A DNA stretch of 64,000 nucleotides, from the NCBI GenBank assembly GCA_035525225.1, contig DATLFA010000010.1:1-64000 (forward strand), read 5' to 3'. The position numbers and the translations under genes were made by a program. The stretch comes from DATLFA01 sp035525225. Lineage in GTDB: Bacteria; Actinomycetota; Acidimicrobiia; Acidimicrobiales; WLNW01. Below, in pieces: positions 1 through 8,832 of the stretch; the stretch's first letter is position 1; the number at the start of each line of letters is the position of its first letter. Below the pieces are notes generated by a model. The model was not told the DNA's origin and did not search any database. It was given only the letters and a program-made list of their open reading frames with translations.

Positions 1-188
1 GCAACAAAACGGAGCGCCCGAGACCCCCGCGTCAAGCTAACAACGGGCTCCAAGCGCCATAGAAACACGACGTCTGCCCGACCGACACCACCCGATTCTC
101 ATCCAACGAGAGCGGCACCGCCAGGGGCCATGAAAGCTAACGCTCGACCGAGGCAGACCGCGCCGTCATCGCCCGTGTCGTTATGGCG
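1..188. other. left-edge stretch without a recognisable gene
   Basis: One plus-strand frame stays open here and runs on to about 354, but its predicted protein is low-complexity (rich in R, T, P and S) and lies antisense to the better-looking small gene at 189-359, so I do not call it. No RNA gene, repeat or promoter was recognised. Confidence 0.4.
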
Positions 189-359
189 TCACGACGCCCG
201 CCTCAATTCTGCGATCAATTCGGCCTGGGCCGCCTCCATGCGGGCAAGCAGGGCAGCCATTTCTTGGATCGCGACTTCGAGTTCGGGTGTCAAGAGTTCC
301 TGTGGCCGGAGCCCGTCGAACTTCTTCAGTTCCTGCATCCAATTCGTCTCTTGAGTCAT
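189..359 (-). CDS. small helical protein of unknown function (56 aa)
   Basis: Function unknown. From the ATG at 359 the product is 56 residues, starting MTQETNWMQELKKFDG and ending in a Glu/Ala/Leu-rich helix (EVAIQEMAALLARMEAAQ) that looks like a short amphipathic or coiled-coil segment. A longer reading frame to 479 exists, but its extra 40 residues are Pro/Arg/Gly-rich and cross the repeat at 446-465, so the internal ATG is preferred. The upstream bases contain a weak GGTGCAGG ribosome site. It is separated from nurA by a 337-bp stretch with repeats and is probably transcribed on its own. The coding call rests on composition only. Confidence 0.5.
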   Translation of the reverse strand: MTQETNWMQELKKFDGLRPQELLTPELEVAIQEMAALLARMEAAQAELIAELRRAS

Positions 360-445
360 GCCTGCACCATAACGACGCCCTGTGACAGTGACCGATGGCC
401 GTCCCGCTCCGCCGCGGGTCGGGCTGCCGTTTGCGGTTGTCTGCT

Positions 446-465
446 CATTCTCCGGTGACGAAATG
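446..465 (-). repeat. 20-bp repeat, inverted copy
   Basis: The plus strand reads cattctccggtgacgaaatg, the exact reverse complement of the 20 bp at 621-640 and 21628-21647. All three copies lie in intergenic DNA. Confidence 0.75.
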
Positions 466-538
466 AAATCGGGCGCCACGGCTGCGCCGCCGAATGTCGA
501 TCAGATGGGCCCGGCGGTGCCCATCGTTCGTTCTGTGG

Positions 539-569
539 GCCGAAAAGCACGCCAGGCGAGCTTTTCGGC
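539..569. terminator. perfect 10-bp stem-loop downstream of nurA
   Basis: gccgaaaagc (539-548) and gcttttcggc (560-569) are exact reverse complements around an 11-nt loop. It lies 128 bp beyond the nurA stop, so it could end the herA operon transcript. There is no T-tract, and a regulatory hairpin is also possible. Confidence 0.4.
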
Positions 570-620
570 GCAGAGATTCGTCGGCGACGTGGGCAACCTC
601 GCCGCCGGTCCCAGCCCGTC

Positions 621-663
621 CATTTCGTCACCGGAGAATGGACAGGGGCTCGCGTCGAGTGGT
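621..663 (+). repeat. 20-bp repeat with extended similarity
   Basis: The core catttcgtcaccggagaatg (621-640) is identical to 21628-21647. Similarity continues for about another 20 bp (gaca..., then gctcgc and tcgagtgg) with a few substitutions and one 1-bp gap. The copy at 446-465 is inverted and shares only the core. Confidence 0.75.
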
Positions 664-696
664 CCCCCACGACCCGCGCCGCGATAGTGCCCGGCG

Positions 697-1647
697 TCAG
701 GGAGTGGAGGCGACCGCGCTCGCTGCGACCGATGATGCCAACGTCAGTCCGCGCATGATCAGTTGCTGATCGCCGAGGCGGTGGCGCAAGTCGTTCTCGA
801 GGCCCGCGATCGGGTACAGGTTCTGCGGCGCGCGGGCGTCTTTGGCCGGGCTCGAGGCATAGCGGGGGAGCGTGGCGGCGACAGTGTCGGCGAGCGCGAT
901 CACCGCGTCGCGTGTGATGTCCGCATCGACGACGCAGCGCACGACGGCCGCCATCGGGTGCGGTACCGGCCCAGGCAGACGCAGATACCACGACCAACAG
1001 GGGAACGCGCCGCCGACGACGAAAACGGGCGTGCGTTGCCCGGCCCCCAAGCGAGCGATGGTCTGTTGCACGATCGGCGGGCCGTAGGAACGGTGCTGCG
1101 TCTTGATCGAGCCCACCGTCCCTCTATCGTGCGCGCCCGACCGCAGCGGCCCGTCGATGACGACGAGCCCCGGTTGATCCGCCGACGCGCGCCGCGCGAG
1201 CACCGCTTCGAGCGCTCCCATGTTCTGTTGGAGGTCGATGGAGAGCTCTTCGGCCGTCTGGCTCGCCGACGCCGACACCGGGAACGTGCCGTAGCGCGTC
1301 ACGATCGCCTCGGCCGATGGGGCGGACGTGAAGAGTCGACGCTCGACCGCGCTGGCGATCACCTTGGCCTGGCCGTCACAACGGACGACCCCTGCGGCAT
1401 ACGACGCTGCGATGCCGAGTTGCAACGAGCCGTCGGGCTCGGTGATCCATACACGTGCTTCGACGCGGCGCACGCCGTCGACGAAGAACACGAGCGGCGC
1501 GGCAGTCGCCAGAGACGAGCGCGGGGCCCAGTCCGCGACCGGCACCTCGATGTCGATCTGTGTCTCGACTTCGCTGGGCGCGAGCGAACCGACATCGGTG
1601 CCCGACCCGTAATCGGGTTGCCAACCATCGACGGCGAAGCGCATCAC
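697..1647 (-). CDS. nurA: NurA-family nuclease
   Basis: Predicted NurA-type 5'-3' nuclease that works with the HerA translocase in DNA end resection. Visible features are an early VDG strand (D57, FFVDGVRR), a second acidic strand IDGPL (D165), a GSIKTQHRSY segment with a conserved-type lysine, and a C-terminal NLYPIAGLENDLRHRLGD segment resembling the NurA end. The length of 316 aa fits the family. It is last in the herA-sbcD-sbcC-nurA operon; its GTG start (1647) overlaps the sbcC stop as GTGA, and an ATG follows immediately at 1644. Overall similarity to archaeal NurA is low, so the family call leans partly on the operon context. Confidence 0.75.
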   Translation of the reverse strand: MMRFAVDGWQPDYGSGTDVGSLAPSEVETQIDIEVPVADWAPRSSLATAAPLVFFVDGVRRVEARVWITEPDGSLQLGIAASYAAGVVRCDGQAKVIASAVERRLFTSAPSAEAIVTRYGTFPVSASASQTAEELSIDLQQNMGALEAVLARRASADQPGLVVIDGPLRSGAHDRGTVGSIKTQHRSYGPPIVQQTIARLGAGQRTPVFVVGGAFPCWSWYLRLPGPVPHPMAAVVRCVVDADITRDAVIALADTVAATLPRYASSPAKDARAPQNLYPIAGLENDLRHRLGDQQLIMRGLTLASSVAASAVASTP

Positions 1648-4600
1648 TGCAGCACTTTCTCGATGTGCGACGCGTTGGCGATCTTGCGCACCTCGAAGCG
1701 CACCGGCACCCGATCGGCCAATTCGGGCACGTGACTGATGAGCCCGACCATGCGTCCGCGCGAGCCGAGATCTTCGATGGCCGACGCCACGACGTCGAGC
1801 GTGTCGGCATCGAGCGTGCCGAACCCTTCGTCGAGGAACAGCGCGTCGAGCGTCACCGTCTTGCCCGTGGCGAAGCTGGCGAGTTGATCGGCCAGCGACA
1901 GCGCCAATGACAGCGACGCGAGGAATGTCTCGCCGCCCGACAGCGTCTTGGCCTGCCGCTGCTGGTCGGCGTTCTTGTGATCGATGACCATGAAGTCGCC
2001 GTCGTCGTAGGCCAGCGAGAACTGATCACCGGACAACTCCATCAGCGTGATCGTTGCGCCTTCGACGAGTTGGGTCATCACGTCGTCGAGGAGCCACTTC
2101 TCGAAGTGGTCGGCCCGCAGCAGACGTGCCAACTCGTCGGCCACCGCGGTCTCCTCTGTGAGCGCCGCGACAGACGCGCGCAGTGCGGCCGCCTTGGTCA
2201 GTTGCTCATCGATGCGCACGACGTCGTCGGTGGCGCGACCCGATGCGGCGAACACTGCTTCGGATGCCGGTTGGTTTCGTTGGGGACGCACGTCGGCCTG
2301 TTCGCATTGCGCGAGCAGCTCGCTATGGCGTCGCGCGACCTCGCGGTCCGCCTCCTCGACGCGGGCGGCGAGCGCCGCCGCGTGCTCGGCTTGGATCGGC
2401 GCCTCGGCCTGTGCCCACTCGACCAGCGCCATCCAATCGTCACGAACCTCGCGTCCGGCGGGCAGAGGAGCACCCAAACCGGCCAAGTCGAAGTGGAGCC
2501 GTGACAGCGCGTGGCGCGCCGCGACTTCGCTCTCGCCCAAGGCGGCCCGCTCGTCACGCAGCACCTGAACGCGCCGGCCGGAGTCCAGCAACTGTGCTCG
2601 TGTTTCGTCGACCGCGTTCGTCGCTCGAGCCGCCGCAGCCAGCTGTTCGTCGATGGCGATACGCGACGAGTCGCCGGTCGGGTGGTGCGCGGCGAATACC
2701 CGCAACGTCTCGTGCAGTCGGTCGACCCGCTCGAGCGCGTCGTCGAGTCGTTTGATCTCGGCCTCGGCCGATCGCGCCGCGCCGAATGTGGCCTCGGATG
2801 GTTCTTGGCCCGCGGCCGGCACGACGCCGAACTCTGCGGAGCGTGCCCGCGCCGATGCTCGGCGCCGCTCGACGTCGACTTCGATGCGCTCGGCCTCTGC
2901 CGCGAGTGCGGCGGCCCGCGAGGCTTGTTCGTTGGCTTCGGTGCCCGCCCACGAGACCAGGTCGACCCAGTCGGCCCGGACGTCGTCGGTCATGGCAGGC
3001 GGCCCCAGCGTCGCCAAATCGGCGATGGCGTGCAAGAACGCCGTGCGCGCCTTGGCTTCACGCGCGCGCAACTTCTTCTCGCTGGCGCGCAGCTGCGCAG
3101 TCTGTGCTTCGAACGACGCGCGCGCGGCCTTGGCCACTGTCACCGACTCGGCGGCCGCGGCCACCGCCGCCAACTTTGCATCGATCAACTCGATGGAATC
3201 TGCACGGTCGTGGCTTGCGTCGATCTCGGTGACTTGGTCGGCGAGCACAGAGAGCTTGATCGCAATCCCCTGCACGGTCGTCGTGGCACTCGCGGAAGCC
3301 GTCTCGGCCTGCTTCAGTCGCTTTGCCGTCTCGGTTGCGGCGGCCTGCGCCTTGGTGATGGCGGCGGCAGCCTTGCCCTTGGGGAGCGTGGCCACCACCT
3401 GTTCACATACCGGGCACGGCTCACCGAGGGCGAGATGTGGGCGCAGCGCGTGCGCCTGGTGCGCGACGGTGGCGGCCTCGAGTGAGGCAACGGCCGACTC
3501 GTGCTTGACTCGCTCGGTCTCCTCGGTTGCCTGCGCCTTGTCGAGGGCCTTTTGTGCGGCCGCCCGTTGCGCATCGAGTTCCTGCTGCTGCGCGAGCAAC
3601 TCGTCGCGCCGTTTGAGCGCGCCTCGCACCGCGTTGAGCGCCGCGATATCACCGAGTGAGTCGAGAACGGATTGCCGCTCGGCGTCCAGTGCATCGGCAG
3701 CAAGAGCGGCGGCTTCGGTGTCGGCGAGTTGCGCGGTGACGGTGGCCAGCTGATCGGACACGTCGACCACGTCGGCCGGCACGGCGAGCGTCGCCAGCTT
3801 GTCGACGCTCGCGAGGGCGGATGTTGCGTTCCGGCGAGCGGCCGCGGCGTCGGACGCGAGGGATGCGGTCGTGGTTTCGTCCACCCGTAGCTCGCCGTGA
3901 AGCGCGTCGAGCGCGGCGACCAGCGCGACAACTTCGGCTCGACGCTCGGGCGTGGCGTGGGCCAACTCGTCGAGTTGCTCGTGGGCCTGGCGGGCAATGC
4001 GAAGCTCGCCGACATCGCCGAGCGCGGCGAGTTGTTGCTCGCGTTCGCTGAACAACGCCGCGGTCGCGGCCATCTCGAGCTCGGCTGCGTGGAGTTGTTC
4101 GCGGTTGCGGGCGACCGACGACGCCAGCTCGGCGACATCCGATGGCATGGCCACCGCCTGCAACTGTGCAGCGTTCGCATTGATCCCAGCCGCGACATTG
4201 CGGGCGGCCAATGTCTCGGTCGCAATCTCGCGCAACGCGTCTTCTTCGTCGCGGGCGATTTGGTACAGCTTGTCTAGAAGTGTGGCCCGCGCAACAAGGT
4301 CAGCTTGTCGTCCGGGTGTTGCCGATGCCAGCTCGGCCAGCCGCTCGTTCGCGGCCGCAGCACGGATCTTCGCGTCTCTCGCCCGGTCGCGTGCGGCCGA
4401 GGCGACTCGTTCGTACACCGTGATGTCGAGCAGATGCTTGAGCAGTTCCTGGCGATCCTTGGGCTTGTCGTGGAGGAACTGGGCGAACTGTCCCTGGGGC
4501 AACACCACGCAGCGGGTGAAGTGTTCGAAGCTCAGGCCCAGCAACTCCACGATGCGGTCGGTGAGCTCGGGTCCGCTGCCGGCGAGCACTTCGCCGTTGC

Positions 4601-4925
4601 GTTCGAGGCGCGCCTCCTTGGTGGTGGCGCCACCCGCGGCGGTGCGGCGCACGACGCGCACAGCCGTATAGAGATCGCCCTCGACGACGAAGTCGAGATG
4701 CACCATTGCCTCGGTGAGGCCTTGACTGATCGCCGGGGAGATCAGCCGCTGGTCGTCATAGCGGGGGACCGATCCGTAGAGCGCCATGCAAATGGCATCG
4801 ACCACGGTGCTCTTGCCCGCGCCGGTGGGCCCGGTCAGCGCGAACAGCTCGACGCCGTCGAAGTCGACCTCGGTGCGATCGCGATACGCGCCGAAGCCCT
4901 GCATCACCAGCTTGACGGGCCTCAC
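1644..4925 (-). CDS. sbcC: SbcC/Rad50 exonuclease subunit, SMC-like ATPase
   Basis: ATPase subunit of the SbcCD (Rad50-Mre11) nuclease, which opens hairpins and processes double-strand ends. The 1093-aa protein has a Walker A at residues 32-40 (GPTGAGKST), long Ala/Glu/Arg-rich coiled coils, a central zinc hook CPVC (C504 and C507), an ABC signature LSGGE (995-999) and a Walker B ending LDEGFG (D1032, E1033). This is the full Rad50-like layout at normal length. The GTG start at 4925 overlaps the sbcD stop by 4 bp (GTGA), and the stop overlaps nurA in the same way, which suggests translational coupling. Confidence 0.96.
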   Translation of the reverse strand: MRPVKLVMQGFGAYRDRTEVDFDGVELFALTGPTGAGKSTVVDAICMALYGSVPRYDDQRLISPAISQGLTEAMVHLDFVVEGDLYTAVRVVRRTAAGGATTKEARLERNGEVLAGSGPELTDRIVELLGLSFEHFTRCVVLPQGQFAQFLHDKPKDRQELLKHLLDITVYERVASAARDRARDAKIRAAAANERLAELASATPGRQADLVARATLLDKLYQIARDEEDALREIATETLAARNVAAGINANAAQLQAVAMPSDVAELASSVARNREQLHAAELEMAATAALFSEREQQLAALGDVGELRIARQAHEQLDELAHATPERRAEVVALVAALDALHGELRVDETTTASLASDAAAARRNATSALASVDKLATLAVPADVVDVSDQLATVTAQLADTEAAALAADALDAERQSVLDSLGDIAALNAVRGALKRRDELLAQQQELDAQRAAAQKALDKAQATEETERVKHESAVASLEAATVAHQAHALRPHLALGEPCPVCEQVVATLPKGKAAAAITKAQAAATETAKRLKQAETASASATTTVQGIAIKLSVLADQVTEIDASHDRADSIELIDAKLAAVAAAAESVTVAKAARASFEAQTAQLRASEKKLRAREAKARTAFLHAIADLATLGPPAMTDDVRADWVDLVSWAGTEANEQASRAAALAAEAERIEVDVERRRASARARSAEFGVVPAAGQEPSEATFGAARSAEAEIKRLDDALERVDRLHETLRVFAAHHPTGDSSRIAIDEQLAAAARATNAVDETRAQLLDSGRRVQVLRDERAALGESEVAARHALSRLHFDLAGLGAPLPAGREVRDDWMALVEWAQAEAPIQAEHAAALAARVEEADREVARRHSELLAQCEQADVRPQRNQPASEAVFAASGRATDDVVRIDEQLTKAAALRASVAALTEETAVADELARLLRADHFEKWLLDDVMTQLVEGATITLMELSGDQFSLAYDDGDFMVIDHKNADQQRQAKTLSGGETFLASLSLALSLADQLASFATGKTVTLDALFLDEGFGTLDADTLDVVASAIEDLGSRGRMVGLISHVPELADRVPVRFEVRKIANASHIEKVLQ

Positions 4926-6075
4926 GACGGGGCCTCCACGACTTCGTCGTAGAGCGAGGCGAACATCGGTGCCAGCTTGTCGTCGTCGATCGAGCGATCG
5001 GCGAGGAACTCGGCGAACAGTTCGTGCGGTGTCCGCCCCGTGCGCGGCTGACGCTGAGGCCGCTCTGCGTCGGCCGCTGACGCGATCACGACATCGACGG
5101 TGTTGGGCAGCAGTGCCCGCACTTCGTCGGCGAGGCCCGGGCGTGTCTTCTCGTTCACGACGACCTTGAGCCAGTCGTCGCCGGTGTCGAGGGTCGAGGC
5201 GGCCAAGGCCAACATCGGCGCCGCGATCACCCGCAACCGGCGCCCCGCCGACAACTTCACCGGCTGCACGATCGCGGGCCTGCCCGCGTGCACGTCGATG
5301 AGCAAGACGCCCTTGACGTCGTTCACCTCACCGAAGTCGAGTTGCAGCGGCGAGCCCGGGTAGTGGATGGGCACCGGCCCCGGCACCAACTGTTGGCGAT
5401 GCAGGTGCCCGAGCGCGACGTATTGCAGCCCGGGCGGGAACGCGTGCGCGGTGAGTGAGTATTCGAACACCGTCTGGCCCATGCGCTCGCTGCCGGTGGT
5501 CGTCGCGCCCAAGACCATGCAGTGCGCCGCGAGCAGGTGGATGGTGTCGGCGTCGGTGAAGCCGGCGGTGAGCGCACGCACGAGCATGCGCATGCGCTCG
5601 CTGTATTGCAGCTGGTGCGTCGCCGCGTCTTGCTCCAACAGATCGTGGGCCTTGACGACCCAGCGTTGCGAGAGGAACGGCACGCACGCCAGCAGCGCCC
5701 GCTCGCGGCCGTCACGCGACACGAGCTCGACGACGCCGCCCTTGTCCGGCGGAGCGAACACCGGACGCGTGATCACGTGACCGAGCTCGAGCAGCGGCGC
5801 GACGGCCTGCAAACGGCGGTCGCTGTCGTGGTTGCCGGCGAGCACGACGACAGTGGCACCGGTCTGCGCGAGCTCGAGCAGCGCGGCGTAGACGATGTTC
5901 TCCGACTCGGCGGTAGGGGTCGCGGTGTCGAAGAGATCGCCCACGACGAGCACTGCATCGACGCGCTCGCGCGCCGCGATCTCCGCGATCTCGTGCAGCA
6001 CGGCGCGGTGCTCGTCGGCGCGCGACCGGCCACGAATGGCGCGACCGACATGCCAATCGGCAGTGTGAAGGATCT

Positions 6076-6079
<4 letters not shown>
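4922..6079 (-). CDS. sbcD: SbcD/Mre11 nuclease subunit
   Basis: Metallophosphoesterase nuclease partner of SbcC. The five phosphodiesterase motifs are present: DWH (D8, H10), GDLFD (D48), GNHD (N83-D85), a later AAHCM histidine and GHLHR. The 385-aa length is normal for SbcD, with the capping region following the catalytic domain. The GTG start at 6079 lies inside a GTGA overlap with the herA stop, and the 3' end overlaps sbcC identically, so the pair is probably made in a fixed ratio. Confidence 0.96.
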
Positions 6080-7773
<1,694 letters not shown>

Positions 7774-7852
7774 ACTCGACAACAGTACGTGAGGGGCGTG
7801 ACAGCCATGTTGAGGCCCCCAAAACAGCGGCCGCCACGCCTCGGGGCTGGCA

Positions 7853-8272
7853 TCACGCGTGGCGAACGGACACCTGCGGGGCCGCGGCGCGGATCCGCTC
7901 GGCGAGGAGTGATCGATGACAGTGCTCGTGGTCGGCCTCGAAACACAGCAGAGCGACGGTTCGAGATTCGAGTAGGCGGATGATCTCGTGGAGGGTCTCG
8001 TCACAAGATTCGATGTGTCGGAGATAGCGCTCGCGGCTTGCCGATGACCCGGCGCGATACGCGTCACGATTTTCGCGAGGGTTGCCGAGCTCGGGTCGAT
8101 GCACATAGTCGATGCCGTGCTGTTCGCACTGCGCCGCCAATGCCCGCTTGGAGAACCCCGCCTTGCGGCTGATCGCGTTCTGGCGCACATCGACGAGACG
8201 TGCGACGCCTTCCTTCATCAGGTCTTCGAAGAACTGATCGACCGACCGGCCCTCGTAGCCGACGGTGACCAA
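7853..8272 (-). CDS. DUF488 family protein
   Basis: Small DUF488 protein of unknown biochemical role. The fold signature is clear: VTVGYEGRSVDQFFEDLM at the start, then LVDVRQNAISRKAGFSKRAL, a middle HRPELGNP, and a C-terminal LLCFEADHEHCHRSLLAERI. The frame is open to 8569, but the family normally begins at the VTVGYEG strand, so I chose the TTG at 8272 (139 aa). This also leaves the 16-bp palindrome at 8351-8366 in the untranslated region. No good ribosome site was seen, so the start is uncertain. It lies 79 bp upstream of herA on the same strand and may be co-transcribed. Confidence 0.8.
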   Translation of the reverse strand: MVTVGYEGRSVDQFFEDLMKEGVARLVDVRQNAISRKAGFSKRALAAQCEQHGIDYVHRPELGNPRENRDAYRAGSSASRERYLRHIESCDETLHEIIRLLESRTVALLCFEADHEHCHRSLLAERIRAAAPQVSVRHA

Positions 8273-8350
8273 TCGGCCGGCGCCGATCTGGTAATCCTCG
8301 TCGCGTCGTTTGAGTGGCCCAGATTCCCAGCGAGGAGCGGGAAAGTTCTT

Positions 8351-8366
8351 TGGGATAGCTATCCCA
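8351..8366. promoter_or_regulatory. perfect 16-bp palindrome upstream of the DUF488 gene
   Basis: tgggatagctatccca reads the same on both strands. It lies in the 154-bp gap between the small gene at 8427-8723 and DUF488, about 80 bp before the proposed TTG start, where an operator would be expected. The binding protein is unknown. Confidence 0.5.
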
Positions 8367-8426
8367 GAGAAGTGCGACGACAGAAATGGGGCGCCACTTG
8401 AGCGCCTGGGGGCCGAGCGGAGCGAC

Positions 8427-8723
8427 CTACTTGGTCGTCGCCTCTCGCACGCGGCGCAACCGCGCTCTGGCGGACACGACCGCGCCGGCGTCGTCGAGCA
8501 CCTCGACGGAAAAGCCGGGGTACTCGGCCTCGAAGCGCTTCTCGATCCATTCGTTGACCGTCCAGTCACCCGGAGCAGCTCGCTCGTAGCGGTAGGTCTT
8601 CACGTTCGTCCGATCGCCGCGAACATTGCGGCCCTTGGCGGGGCCTGGTGTCGAGTAGAGGACGTGTACCCGAAACCGCTCGACCTTCCGGATCGACTTC
8701 TCGACTCGCTCGATAGTGGCCAT
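8427..8723 (-). CDS. small basic protein of unknown function (98 aa)
   Basis: Not recognised. The 98-aa product is rich in Arg, Glu and Val, with an N-terminal MATIERVEKSIRKVERFRVHV strand/helix region, a charged centre (KTYRYERAAPGDW) and a C-terminal beta-hairpin-like VEVLDDAGAVVSARARL. No signal peptide or membrane segment is visible. The ATG at 8723 is used. It is divergent from the RecQ-like gene (start 8833), with about 110 bp between them, and lies upstream of DUF488 on the same strand. Composition and codon pattern look coding. Confidence 0.65.
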   Translation of the reverse strand: MATIERVEKSIRKVERFRVHVLYSTPGPAKGRNVRGDRTNVKTYRYERAAPGDWTVNEWIEKRFEAEYPGFSVEVLDDAGAVVSARARLRRVREATTK

Positions 8724-8807
8724 GGCTGCTCCGAACGCAAGGTTGCTGGCCAGAGCCTATGCGTCACACTCCAGATGGTCTGGGATCGTCGCGCTCACCT
8801 CGTTGTC

Positions 8808-8832
8808 AGAGGGCCTACCTAGAGTGCCCTCT
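8808..8832. promoter_or_regulatory. 7-bp inverted repeat directly before the recQ-like start
   Basis: agagggc (8808-8814) and gccctct (8826-8832) are exact reverse complements around an 11-nt spacer and end one base before the ATG at 8833. No Shine-Dalgarno is visible in front of that ATG. It could be an operator or an RNA hairpin limiting translation. Confidence 0.45.

Larger units (their letters stand above)
360..696. other. 337-bp gene-free stretch with inverted repeats
   Basis: No gene is supported here. The stretch holds two copies of a 20-bp repeat in opposite orientation (446-465 minus, 621-640 plus), flanking about 155 bp, and a perfect 10-bp stem-loop (539-569). It lies downstream of nurA, so part of it may act in transcript termination. 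Possible readings are a small non-autonomous element or a structured 3' region; neither is proven. Confidence 0.5.

Noticed and set aside
130..354. Plus-strand open frame at the left edge
   Set aside because: Low-complexity Ser/Arg-rich translation, antisense to the better-supported small gene at 189-359.
2511..4952. Several long open frames on the plus strand across sbcC
   Set aside because: They are antisense shadows created by high GC content; sbcC has all family motifs over the whole stretch.
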